Assembly (NCBI RefSeq): GCF_000400465.1 | Contig: NW_008806287.1 | Span: 124,001 to 188,000, forward strand | Reading direction: 5' to 3' | Source of the DNA: Wallemia ichthyophaga EXF-994 | Taxonomy: Eukaryota > Basidiomycota > Wallemiomycetes > Wallemiales > Wallemiaceae | Length of the DNA stretch: 64,000 nucleotides | In this document: positions 1-12,588 of the stretch, piece after piece | Layout of the letters: each line of letters starts with the position of its first letter | How positions within the stretch are numbered: the stretch's first letter is position 1 | The notes under the pieces: model-generated | Told to the model about the DNA's origin: nothing | What the model saw: only the letters and a program-made list of their open reading frames with translations | Database searches by the model: none | Translations under genes and position numbers: made by a program

Positions 1-1576
1 GACGCTCATTCGCTTCAGTTACACCAGTCGTTGTTCCATATATCAGATCAGCTCCTTCACCACGCCTTATCTTCTCAGCATCACGCTCAGGGTCAATGAC
101 CTGGTCTAAAGTTCTTGGTATGTAAGATTGAAGGAATACTGCATCATCTTGCTTAATTTTTTCGTCTTCCTTGCCATTTTGATCGAAATCTTTGATTGCT
201 CTTTCGATCCAAATCTGTAATTCTTGGTAGAGAACTTGGTCTTCTTCAACTTGGCCGATACTAGGACGCTCTCCCCAAGTGGGATTCTTTTCAAGACTTT
301 CACGAGTGACGTATTCGAAGCTGTCCCTCAGTGATAGTGTCTCGACACCACGTTTTGAGAAAAAGTTCTCAATATTTCGCAAGTCTGAACGCAGAAAGTC
401 GAATGCAGCAGGATGCTCTTGCTCAACTGATTGAGAGACATCAATTATATATAGTTGTGAATTATGATATCTGTGTTCGACGTCAGTTGAGTCAGTTGAA
501 TCCTATAGTGATTGAAGACAACTTACAGAATATTGTATTCAGATAAGTCAGCATGTACAAGCCTGCAAGCTCTGTACATTTTCCTTACATTGACCATGAG
601 CTGAGCATAAAGTTTTGGCAATTTAGATGAGGCGATTTGAGCATCTTTGAGTCTTGGTGAAGCCCATCCATCTTCTGTACCAAAGAACTCCATAATTAAA
701 ACGTTTTCCCTGACTTCTATTGGTTGAGGACATGGCAAACCTTGATCCCAAAGTCGTTTGAGGTTCCTCATTTCCTTTTCTGCCCATAATCTCACCATCT
801 TACGAGGGTTACTTTTGGCATAGCCTTTCCTGAATCTAAATTCTCCGCTGACATAACGATCACGGTCTTTAAAGACCAAAATAGAAGTTTTGTAGATCTT
901 GATTGCCAATTGTATACCTTGACGATCTCTTTGCAGAGAGGGAGCAGAGCCATGATAGACATTTGCCTTTAGAGGTAGTCAGTTGGTGTATACGAGCGAG
1001 AAGGAAAAAGCACCTCTTTACCAGTGCTCAAGCAACCATTGATCTCAGATACGACACCGCGGTTGATCATTTTCAAAAGAATAAGACGAGTTCTTGGATC
1101 GAGTACTTGCTCAGTTGTAGCTCTATCGCTTTTGTCCTTCTCTTTAGATTTCTCTTTGGTGTACGGTGCCAGATTGATCTGCTGAGAGAACCTGGAGTTG
1201 AGAGAAGAGAGTTGATCTGGATGTGAGTGATCGTTGGATTGATCATTTGGAAGAGCGGCAGAATCATCACCGCCATCAGTCTTCTTTAGTGTAGACTTTG
1301 ATTTAGCGTGTGACTGCTTGATATGAAGTACTTGATTCTTTAGCTTGTTATATTGCTTGGTAAAGTCTGCGATTTGATTCATATCGTTTCATTCTTTTGC
1401 TTTAAAAACTTACCACCGCCTGCACCTTCCCAGTCCTGGTTGTCGATAATATCCGCGCTATCGTCAAACTCATCCAATGAATCGTCAGATCTATCCGATA
1501 ACTCATGACTGGAATCATCGATGTAAGTCACAGATTCTTCTCTCTCTGTTTCGTATGTACGTTCTCGTGAACCCAT
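1..1576 (-). CDS. RIO1: RIO1-type atypical serine kinase, C-terminus cut by window edge
   Basis: RIO1 is an atypical protein kinase/ATPase of late cytoplasmic 40S ribosome maturation. The start is the ATG at 1574-1576, followed by an acidic N-terminal tail of about 50 residues. The first intron follows GAGG, and the next exon opens with the conserved [10 protein letters not shown] 52-nt intron (GTGCTT...AAAG) lies between STGKE and ANVYHG, restoring the flexible ATP loop STGKEANVYHG. Then come [20 protein letters not shown] (lysine strand) and the catalytic loop [10 protein letters not shown], split by an intron near 470-525. The metal-binding motif [12 protein letters not shown] follows. All catalytic motifs are intact. 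The reading frame is still open at base 1, so the C-terminal tail lies outside. The next gene upstream is 42 bp away in the same orientation. Confidence 0.93.
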
Positions 1577-1618
1577 AAGGCGATGATGGTTGATAAGACG
1601 TTGTAAATTTAAACAAAA

Positions 1619-2644
1619 CTAGTGGATATATTTTCTATATAAGTATCTGCTTAAATGGTATCTACGATGACTGTATTCGATCATAAACAAAATGGTGACC
1701 AAGCTAATTGCTGTCATCATTTTCTTGGCTGTGAATACTTTGGCCATCTTCTTAAGCAGCTCCATAAGCTTACTTGACTGGTCCTGGCGACTGTTTATTT
1801 TGCTCAAAGACTCTAAAACCCTTTCAATTTTGGCTTCAATCGCCTCTAAACGTACTTGAACGGCGGTGAAATCTTCAACATGAACATTATCACTGTCTTC
1901 TGATTTAGGCGTAACTTCAGCAACGCTGCTTGAAGGTAGAATTGCTCCTCGTATACGCTTGTTCGTATACTTGCTCAGGCTATGTGAATAAGTTTGAGGC
2001 AACGATCTTGTTGAGTCCCAAGCCAATTCCATGTCATTGCCTTGCTTTAACTTGCCTTGTGGAATTGGATCAGACTCTGTCACGGATGGAGGAACGATGA
2101 GGCGCAATGATGGATTATCAGCTGAGCCTGATGAATCTGAACTGGTTTCTGAGACTGCTATTGCTAATTTATTAGAGCTTTAGATGAAAACTTACTCCCC
2201 GCTTACATCGATCGTCATCTGTGATAGGCTGACGCAATTTAAGAAGTAATTCGACACCTGTTGCTTTATCGCTGTGCCTTTTGAGAATCTGATTTCGCAT
2301 TAGCTGTGCTGATGTAAAGCCTACCTCCCTCACTTTCTTCAAAGTCTCATTGTACAAGTACTTGGCTTCAGATGAACTAAGTTCCTTCTGTGTTGACCAT
2401 GCGTCCCACTTTGCCCTTTCGAGCATGTTAAATATACTTGGTCTACTGCCATTGACGTTACCCTCTGTTGCTGCAAAATAAGCGTTAACTCGTTCATAAA
2501 GAACTTCGTTTGCCAACCTTGCTTGAAGAGGCTGTACATGTTGAGCTTCTCTTCGTAATTTGTCTGTATAGGACCATCCCTCGGTAATTCTTGCACGATT
2601 CCAACCGCTCTGTCGAATTGTAAATCAATTCCGCCTAACGCCAT
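1619..2644 (-). CDS. Acyl-CoA-binding protein with C-terminal membrane anchor (ATG37/ACBD5-like)
   Basis: The N-terminal half is an acyl-CoA-binding (ACB) domain. It starts MALGGIDLQFDRAVGIVQ and passes through RDGPIQTNYEEKLNMYSLFKQ. A 46-nt intron follows, and splicing gives KQATEGNVNGSRPSIFNM and then RAKWDAW. The C-terminus has a predicted coiled-coil stretch and one hydrophobic segment (MTAISLVTILFMIEY) close to the end, followed by a basic tail. In known families this architecture fits peroxisome/ER tail-anchored acyl-CoA sensors (ATG37 in yeasts, ACBD4/5 in animals), which act in pexophagy or organelle contacts. That role is inferred from architecture only. The start at 2642-2644 gives a normal ACB N-terminus. 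A further intron lies near 2150-2200. Confidence 0.8.
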
Positions 2645-2736
2645 TGTGGTGATCAAGATAGCACTCACGAGCACGCAGGCTTTAAACTGAAATATAATAA
2701 ATACATCCGTTTCAATAAATATTTTCAATAATATCA

Positions 2737-4536
2737 TTACATGGTTAACGCTGGGCATCCCATTATCTGCGTGCCAGGCTTCAGTCGGGTCAGCTAATGC
2801 AAATCATGTCAAAGGCAACTTACCTTTCGTGTACAGTCTTTAGTTACTAACAAGCAGCCAAAGCAAGTTATTTTTATTAACTCCGGACAAGTTTCAACAA
2901 ACTCCTTCATTACGGAGTCATCTGTCTGTCTGCACCAACTAATATCAACCTCTCTGATCTTTGGAATCATTGAAGGTATTTTTAGAAGGAAATCTTTTGA
3001 GATATCCTTTAACTTATTTAGATTCAACAATTCGATCGTTGGTCCAATCTTGTTCAAAATCGTCTCTAGACATTTGTCGTTGATGACATGATTCAATGAT
3101 ATGTCCAATTGCTTTAACCCGATATTGTTCCATTGCTTGAATAGGTCCTCGAAGCCAGAATTATCGATCAAGTCGCAACTATTCAGATTAAGAATCCGCA
3201 GATTCGGACAGTATAATCTGATGCCATTGGTAAGTAGCCCATTGTCCAAGTCAGAATTTTTAGACAAGTTGAGCTCTTCAAGACATTGACCAACATTGGA
3301 AAGTAAATTGACAATGGCCTCCGATGTGACATTACCCTCAACTTGGACAATTTCTAAATTTTTAAGATTTTTCAATCCATTTAAGTGATCAACACCCTGA
3401 TTTTCCATCTTGATTTGAGATATACTAAGTACATTGAGCTTTTTGCAATTCCTTCCAACTGCTTCTACACTGCTTTGATCAAAGTGTGGACATTCAGAAA
3501 TTCTGAGCGATTGTAAAGAGCTGCCAATAGTATTTAGGAATTCGATCCATCCATCTGACTTAACGAGGTAGGCACCATGAACATCTAAGTGTTGTAAATT
3601 TCTAAACCTTAAACACCAATCTTTGATAACGTCGTTATTTAATTGACCAGCAAAAGCTATTTTTAACCGAGAGATACTTGGACAGAGAGTTGCTATAGAT
3701 TTTAGACATTCAGGATTAAGGTTCGCAGCATCGTAAAGAGACAGTGTGTCTTGATGACTGCCAAGAAATAGTTGAACCGTCTTGTAGTTAAGACTGCGAT
3801 TCTTTGATAGGACTTTTGCTATCGTATCTGTTGCATCACCGCCAATTTCACCGAGATTTTCGACGTAATCGATGTTAGCAATGATGACTTTAATAGAATA
3901 ATCGGCTAAGGATGATAAAGGTTTTGAAGATTCAACTTTAGGCGCAATTCTCTTTTCTTTTTGAGCAGGTTTTTTGGGCTTTGGTTTTGATTGAGCTTGC
4001 TTGAAGGGATCAATACCGTGGGCAGAGGTACACTTTGGACAGAGAACACCGATACCGTCTGGACCCGTTGGAGTATACTTTGTCTGTAAAACATTTAAAA
4101 GGGAAAAGACGTGAGAAGAAGAAAACTTACGATAATAACCTTTGATTGACATTCGATGCACGAAGTCTTACTGCCGACGCCACCAGCTGAAGAGCTTTGA
4201 GACTTTGAAGGAGCAGTGTAAGGATCGTCTTGCTCAATTTGAGGATTAGACTTTTGACGCTTCAAAGAAGGCTGAATGGGATCGTCGTCAAGGTCTTCAG
4301 AGTCAGAGCGGTGATGTGGGATTGGTGAGCGAGAAGTGGTTGGTTGAGGTGGAGGATTCTGTTGAATTTCACGCTGTTGACGCCTATAAGGATCGCCAGT
4401 GGGGCCAGTAATGCCTTGTTCTAGAAAGCAATTGAGGAGGAAAGGAGAAAAGAAAAAGCCAAGACGAACCTCTCAAAAAAGAAGTCAAAGCTGAAGTAGG
4501 GCCTCTGACGTTGTTGTTGTTATTTCTTCTGCTCAT
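2737..4536 (-). CDS. RAD7: RAD7-type leucine-rich-repeat nucleotide excision repair protein
   Basis: RAD7 works with RAD16 in global-genome nucleotide excision repair. The start ATG (4534-4536) gives MSRRNNNNNVRGPTSALTSF, the characteristic RAD7 N-terminus. After a short intron comes LREQGITGPTGDPY. A four-cysteine segment, CIECQSKVI then CPKC, is joined across an intron near 4085-4130. The remaining roughly 400 residues are LRR/AMN1-like repeats (LQHLDVHGAYL, LNLNSCDLIDNSGF, VDISWCRQTDDSV). A last intron near 2790-2820 adds a short C-terminal exon ending LTM. It is divergent from YPT1 with only 43 bp between start codons. Length about 560 residues, as expected for the family. Confidence 0.88.
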
Positions 4537-4579
4537 CTGGGTAGATAACTGTTGATCAAAGACGACCAACTGTTGCGAT

Positions 4580-5604
<1,025 letters not shown>

Positions 5605-5840
5605 TTTTATTGCTTTAATGCATTACTTTACTTCTATTGTGTAAAAGCTTATTCCTACACGGGTCAACTTACGTCTGAGCCTTTTTTGTTTGTAAGTTTG
5701 CTGATATACCCGTGAGATAGACTTGAATCGACTTAGAAGCAATTCTTCTCGAATAGGGAATTTCACACTCTTCTAAAACTCTGGACATTTATAATTTCTA
5801 TGTACTCTCTAAAGTGCTAGGTATACCACTATCGCATTTT
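5605..5840. other. YPT1 downstream flank outside the inverted repeat
   Basis: This 236-bp AT-rich stretch lies between the YPT1 stop codon and the left outer edge of the inverted repeat. I see no gene, RNA structure or repeat here. It presumably holds the YPT1 3' UTR and polyadenylation signals. Confidence 0.6.
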
Positions 5841-8495
5841 GCCCAAAAACTTCCGACTTGAATTTATTTCTAACGACTTTTTAAACTCTCCAGATAAATT
5901 GAAAAGCTTGATCATGACGTGCGCGTATCTAATCATGACATTTTGGCACAAGGATTTGCGAAAGTCTTGGAGCGACTAGGATCTACGTTGATAATTTAAA
6001 GATAGCTGCAGAAAGGTTAAATATACTGTTGATATCGAATAATTTAAACATGCTTCTCCGATAATGCAAAGTTGATCGGCAGTGTCCTAAGCTAATAATA
6101 TCACGTAAATCAATAAGAGAGCTAGTTTGAGCGCACAAAAAATGTATTATACGAGGACTATGACTAGAAACACAATATTACTGAACAAACACTTTTCTTA
6201 AGTGTTTGTTATAGAGAGTTACAATCAATTCGAGTTATGAACTCACATGGACCATTAACTAGCGACTACGTGAGAGAAGGCAACCGGTGATCTATATTTT
6301 ATGAAACACTAGATCGACACAGCGATCTTGAAATTTTGACGCAATGCTTGGCATTTCCACTCCGCTAATAAGAAGAAGTCATCGAGATTACTCAGGTAAT
6401 TTTTCATTAGGAATCGCATAACTTTGGTAAATCTTCATAAACTTGAAACTTCGAAGAACTTTGTGATTTCTATTTTTAAACTAGGCGATTCCAAATACGT
6501 GTAAATTCCTCAAAGAAAAGCTAAGTAATTCCAGAAAGTAAAACATTGACATCTAATACTAGATCAAAAATTTACGCAGACATAAAATATCTCAAGCTTA
6601 TTTCCGTAAAATTTCAAGTAATGAAGTATAATCCGCTTTCTTTTTTTGTCGAATTGTCACTAATAGATTAGTGTTTGCAACTTGTTTAAATGTATCTTAA
6701 AAACAACTGTTTAGAAATTGTTTAGAGATAGCTTGGTAGATGCTATATTTCTCTGTAACCTTAATGATTGTATTCGTACTATCTGTTAATTTGTTGTACA
6801 AGCCATTCCTCAACCCAGCAGCCAGACACTTATAACATCTGTTTAATTGTTCATTGAAGATGAAAGTATTTGACTGTAAAATATATTATCGACAAAAATT
6901 TAAGAGATTATAAGAATTTTTGGTGGGTGCTAAGGTAGGGGAAAGTATGATAAAAGAAAGTACAACTGCATTTAGACTGTATTCTCACTAATCATCAATC
7001 TAATACCACTCCTCAATAAGGGATCGACCGGAAGACCCCGAGGTATTGAACGCACCAGTGTGCTTAACCGAAAACAGGGTAAACCAAAAATGGACCAGAT
7101 TAGCAATACATTCGACCCAATTTATACTCTCAAATCAAGCATTATCAGTAAAAATTACAATCAGACAACACCTACTAACCATAATGTATGTATGAAGTTA
7201 GGTTAAACTGTTAAGCAGCCAGAATAGAAAGTTCTTAAAACACTTTAAACTTTAAAAATACTGGTAAACGTTCTAATCAGAACCGCAACACCCCCACTAT
7301 TCATATTATTAAAAAATGCGTGCATTAATTAAAGGTACAATAGTAGTAGCGTTAAGAGTTACACCATTTGGAAAACGTTTGGTTCCTTTGTGTTCTAGAA
7401 ATGTTGAATTTGGAGTGAAAGTGAGGTGCTTGATGAGGTGCAATTTGACGTATTAGTGCCATCGCAGGTACAATTCAGGCTGTAGTTTCATATATCTTCA
7501 TGCGAGAAGACGATGTAAAGTCCGCATTTGACCATCTTACTGTCTCTTCCTAGTATTAACGTCCTAATATGCGGCGTGTATGATATGTCTTCGTCAGAAG
7601 AAGTAAGAACTTTTTGAAGAAAATGATTGTCAACCAATATCTGTCAAATTTCCTATGTTTGTCGATTGAGGTTATTCTGTAATTATCTAGAATAAACTGT
7701 TAACCGGATTAAACCTTACTTTGAAGTATTTAGCAGTTTTCTTATCTTTGCAACAAAAGCTCTAACTCTGAAATCCCTAAAATTACTTCATTAAAGATTA
7801 GCTGGGTGGAAAGACAGGCCATGCTCCCGAACTAATGACGCATGTTGTGGACAGTTTAAGGTTCAGATTTGTTACTGGGGTATGAATGTCTGTGCAATAC
7901 TGAAATGTAGGAGAAAAACAGGATGCTTTCAGACAAAATAAATTGGATCTAGGCCGTCCTATGGTACTCAGGGAAGTGAGTCTTGAAAGTTTATCCGTCA
8001 AGGCAGCCGGAAAGAAATGATAGAAGGATATAAGGCGATAATGGGAAAGCTAGAAACTTTGTAATGAATAAAATCGCGTAGCAATTATTTTGATTTTTCA
8101 ACTGAGATAAAACGTAGTCGACCAAAAGACATCATCTATCAATTAAAGAATTAGGCTAATAAAAACATCCCGCGCAGTCGACAAGCCCGCTCGGTGTACA
8201 CAAGAAGTTCAGAAACACTTACTTTACAGCGGAAATACACTAGTCCGACCAAAGCGTGGTTGAAAGTAATAAAATTGAGACGTCAGAGAAATAAGAGCAG
8301 GACAAGAACATCTCTGATTGAAGTTCCTGCCATCCCAACGAAGATAGGTCAATGCAGTAAATTTAAAGCAATAATCAATGGTCCAGCCCAGGAGTCATGC
8401 CTTACACAAGTTTATATCAAAGAAGCAGAAAAAACTCAATGAGCAAATTGATCTGAATGAGGACACTTCCAAGCCCTAAGCTTTCATCTGATAGC
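5841..8495 (+). repeat. Left arm of a 2.65-kb inverted repeat
   Basis: This arm is the reverse complement of 9806-12460. Matching positions sum to 18301 throughout, so the arms have the same length (2,655 bp) with no net indel. Every segment I compared is identical except two single-base differences (7934 versus 10367, 8488 versus 9813). Homology stops abruptly at 5841 (flank CGCATTTT) and just inside 8496. The arm is AT-rich and contains no recognisable gene. The only open frames (7798-8001 and 8194-8442) are short and mirrored in the other arm. No target-site duplication flanks the structure. I interpret it as a centromere repeat arm (inference). Confidence 0.95.
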
Positions 8496-9805
8496 AAAAA
8501 AAGTTATAGCACGGAAATAATGAAAATTCGTGGCCGTCCAAAAAGAATATTATAAAACGAAATGCTTAAAAAAAAAAACAAAAGTATCGCTAATGGCATT
8601 ATGATTTAGCTGTTTAATCAGTAATACAAAGTTTCTTCCCAAAAATTGGAACCGAATCTTAGCTTAGAATAAGTAAAAGCCCAAGTACTCTTTGTTTCTC
8701 AGTATTTTAAAACTCAACCCAAGCCAAGCTAATGAAGGACTACATCATCCTAAGGCAGATACGCTGTTAAAGACTTTAGACTCTTTTTATAAACACGCTT
8801 TTTATTTTCGGAGAACGAGAAAGTCCTTTTTCAATTTAAATTTAAATGTCCGCTGATTTTAAAAAGTTGGCCAAAATTATATATACATTATCTGTCTTCT
8901 GTTAGTCTTTGAAAAGAAAATACTTTCGGGAAAAGTGTTACCCACGCTAAATTCAACGGTCAGATTGTAAAAATACGACCTTTCTATTACTTTGAAATAA
9001 TGCTCACCCAAACTTAACTATGTCAAAAATCGCAATATCCTACATAAATTGATATGAACATGAATTTTGAATGAAGGAAATTGCTAAAGTTACTTCTAAG
9101 TTAGAGATTTAAGATTGAGGAACTTTATTGGCTTCGGAGAGCATAGTAAATTGGGAAAACCCGGCAAAGTGACAAAAATTAGGTTTCACTGAAAAATTAT
9201 CAAAGTAAGCTTTGACCAAATTGACATAGTGAATAGACTGTTACGGGCTTGCCAATCGTAGATCTAACCTGTTTGACAGTTTTTCTCAGAAGTTAAGGTT
9301 TGGGTCATTGAAGTTGCCTGTTTAGTTTTGATAAGAATTAAAGTTTCGACATCTAGTCTATGAACACTATGATCAGGAATATAAAAGGCGTAGCTACCCC
9401 AATTGTAAGGAATACCATGCATTTCAGCTAGATATGTTCAATATCGATCGATTCACGCGTTTGAAAGATTTTTTAATTTTTTGTCTTTTTCCTTCGAGCT
9501 TGGTAACACGGTTGATTCCAATTTATTTAAAGACCTATCATAAAAAGACAACTATGTTGACAGTACAGGTTCATTACGACTTGAGCGCATTATTACAAAT
9601 TCCATATCCTATTTTTTTACCGTATTGAAAGAATACTCGTTCGTATTCTTTGAAGCTCACAGCAAATACTATTATGAGATTGATTTCCTATGATTTAATT
9701 GTTGACAATCATCCAAATGTGGAGGAAGCTCAATGTTTACCTTAGATCAAATATGCGAAATGATGGTTAAATTTTAATCATAGATGGTTAAAATTATTTA
9801 CCCCT
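8496..9805. other. 1.31-kb unique AT-rich core between inverted repeat arms (putative centromere core)
   Basis: The core separates the two repeat arms. It is visibly AT-rich, with poly-A tracts near 8570 and palindromic A/T stretches near 8835. I see no convincing gene. One 64-codon open frame at 9434-9628 has no recognisable motif and is most likely chance. In fungi with inverted-repeat centromeres a unique core of about this size carries the CENP-A nucleosomes. Assigning that role here is inference from layout. Confidence 0.6.
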
Positions 9806-12460
9806 GCTATCAAATGAAAGCTTAGGGCTTGGAAGTGTCCTCATTCAGATCAATTTGCTCATTGAGTTTTTTCTGCTTCTTTGATATAAACTTGTGTAAG
9901 GCATGACTCCTGGGCTGGACCATTGATTATTGCTTTAAATTTACTGCATTGACCTATCTTCGTTGGGATGGCAGGAACTTCAATCAGAGATGTTCTTGTC
10001 CTGCTCTTATTTCTCTGACGTCTCAATTTTATTACTTTCAACCACGCTTTGGTCGGACTAGTGTATTTCCGCTGTAAAGTAAGTGTTTCTGAACTTCTTG
10101 TGTACACCGAGCGGGCTTGTCGACTGCGCGGGATGTTTTTATTAGCCTAATTCTTTAATTGATAGATGATGTCTTTTGGTCGACTACGTTTTATCTCAGT
10201 TGAAAAATCAAAATAATTGCTACGCGATTTTATTCATTACAAAGTTTCTAGCTTTCCCATTATCGCCTTATATCCTTCTATCATTTCTTTCCGGCTGCCT
10301 TGACGGATAAACTTTCAAGACTCACTTCCCTGAGTACCATAGGACGGCCTAGATCCAATTTATTTTTTCTGAAAGCATCCTGTTTTTCTCCTACATTTCA
10401 GTATTGCACAGACATTCATACCCCAGTAACAAATCTGAACCTTAAACTGTCCACAACATGCGTCATTAGTTCGGGAGCATGGCCTGTCTTTCCACCCAGC
10501 TAATCTTTAATGAAGTAATTTTAGGGATTTCAGAGTTAGAGCTTTTGTTGCAAAGATAAGAAAACTGCTAAATACTTCAAAGTAAGGTTTAATCCGGTTA
10601 ACAGTTTATTCTAGATAATTACAGAATAACCTCAATCGACAAACATAGGAAATTTGACAGATATTGGTTGACAATCATTTTCTTCAAAAAGTTCTTACTT
10701 CTTCTGACGAAGACATATCATACACGCCGCATATTAGGACGTTAATACTAGGAAGAGACAGTAAGATGGTCAAATGCGGACTTTACATCGTCTTCTCGCA
10801 TGAAGATATATGAAACTACAGCCTGAATTGTACCTGCGATGGCACTAATACGTCAAATTGCACCTCATCAAGCACCTCACTTTCACTCCAAATTCAACAT
10901 TTCTAGAACACAAAGGAACCAAACGTTTTCCAAATGGTGTAACTCTTAACGCTACTACTATTGTACCTTTAATTAATGCACGCATTTTTTAATAATATGA
11001 ATAGTGGGGGTGTTGCGGTTCTGATTAGAACGTTTACCAGTATTTTTAAAGTTTAAAGTGTTTTAAGAACTTTCTATTCTGGCTGCTTAACAGTTTAACC
11101 TAACTTCATACATACATTATGGTTAGTAGGTGTTGTCTGATTGTAATTTTTACTGATAATGCTTGATTTGAGAGTATAAATTGGGTCGAATGTATTGCTA
11201 ATCTGGTCCATTTTTGGTTTACCCTGTTTTCGGTTAAGCACACTGGTGCGTTCAATACCTCGGGGTCTTCCGGTCGATCCCTTATTGAGGAGTGGTATTA
11301 GATTGATGATTAGTGAGAATACAGTCTAAATGCAGTTGTACTTTCTTTTATCATACTTTCCCCTACCTTAGCACCCACCAAAAATTCTTATAATCTCTTA
11401 AATTTTTGTCGATAATATATTTTACAGTCAAATACTTTCATCTTCAATGAACAATTAAACAGATGTTATAAGTGTCTGGCTGCTGGGTTGAGGAATGGCT
11501 TGTACAACAAATTAACAGATAGTACGAATACAATCATTAAGGTTACAGAGAAATATAGCATCTACCAAGCTATCTCTAAACAATTTCTAAACAGTTGTTT
11601 TTAAGATACATTTAAACAAGTTGCAAACACTAATCTATTAGTGACAATTCGACAAAAAAAGAAAGCGGATTATACTTCATTACTTGAAATTTTACGGAAA
11701 TAAGCTTGAGATATTTTATGTCTGCGTAAATTTTTGATCTAGTATTAGATGTCAATGTTTTACTTTCTGGAATTACTTAGCTTTTCTTTGAGGAATTTAC
11801 ACGTATTTGGAATCGCCTAGTTTAAAAATAGAAATCACAAAGTTCTTCGAAGTTTCAAGTTTATGAAGATTTACCAAAGTTATGCGATTCCTAATGAAAA
11901 ATTACCTGAGTAATCTCGATGACTTCTTCTTATTAGCGGAGTGGAAATGCCAAGCATTGCGTCAAAATTTCAAGATCGCTGTGTCGATCTAGTGTTTCAT
12001 AAAATATAGATCACCGGTTGCCTTCTCTCACGTAGTCGCTAGTTAATGGTCCATGTGAGTTCATAACTCGAATTGATTGTAACTCTCTATAACAAACACT
12101 TAAGAAAAGTGTTTGTTCAGTAATATTGTGTTTCTAGTCATAGTCCTCGTATAATACATTTTTTGTGCGCTCAAACTAGCTCTCTTATTGATTTACGTGA
12201 TATTATTAGCTTAGGACACTGCCGATCAACTTTGCATTATCGGAGAAGCATGTTTAAATTATTCGATATCAACAGTATATTTAACCTTTCTGCAGCTATC
12301 TTTAAATTATCAACGTAGATCCTAGTCGCTCCAAGACTTTCGCAAATCCTTGTGCCAAAATGTCATGATTAGATACGCGCACGTCATGATCAAGCTTTTC
12401 AATTTATCTGGAGAGTTTAAAAAGTCGTTAGAAATAAATTCAAGTCGGAAGTTTTTGGGC
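9806..12460 (-). repeat. Right arm of the 2.65-kb inverted repeat
   Basis: Mirror copy of 5841-8495. The outer edge is at 12460 (TTTTTGGGC, then unique GGATATATAT). The inner edge is at 9806 (GCTATCAAATG). It includes the mirrored 11-bp hairpin at 12091-12117, the relatively GC-rich block around 11221-11285 and the mirrored short open frames at 9859-10107 and 10300-10503. No gene is recognised. The arm ends about 130 bp before the first coding sequence I can support on the right. Confidence 0.95.
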
Positions 12461-12588
12461 GGATATATATGATAATAATGCACTTTTATTTCTGTATATG
12501 TTTATCTACGTCAAACCAAGATAATGAACCTCATTAGGCGTTTAAGGATAAGCTCATCAGCGTCAGGCTGCCAGAGTTTATCACGGAA
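12461..12588. other. Right flank between inverted repeat and first gene
   Basis: Unique AT-rich sequence. An open frame compatible with the downstream gene extends back to a TAG at about 12537, which could also be an intron acceptor (CATTAG). An upstream exon is therefore possible, but I could not find one that keeps the frame. Confidence 0.4.

Larger units (their letters stand above)
5841..12460. other. Candidate inverted-repeat centromere
   Basis: The 6.6-kb island consists of arm, core and inverted arm (2,655 + 1,310 + 2,655 bp) and carries no recognisable gene. Neighbouring genes are otherwise separated by tens of bases. This size and geometry closely resemble the short regional centromeres of Komagataella phaffii (about 2-kb arms around a core near 1 kb) and, on a larger scale, those of fission yeast and Candida tropicalis. 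The sequence itself shows only the repeat structure, AT-richness and lack of genes. Centromere function is inferred. Confidence 0.6.

Noticed and set aside
7798..8001. 67-codon frame in the left arm, mirrored at 10300-10503
   Set aside because: Same reasoning. The two copies differ by one Cys/Phe change caused by the 7934/10367 mismatch.
8194..8442. 82-codon open frame in the left arm, mirrored at 9859-10107
   Set aside because: It has no recognisable motif and sits in AT-rich repeat. Identity between the copies is explained by arm identity, so it is no evidence of selection.
9434..9628. 64-codon frame in the core
   Set aside because: Composition follows the AT-rich background and there is no motif; probably chance.
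5841..12460. Reading the island as a transposon with long terminal inverted repeats
   Set aside because: I see no target-site duplication (CGCATTTT left, GGATATATAT right) and no transposase or other element gene in the core.
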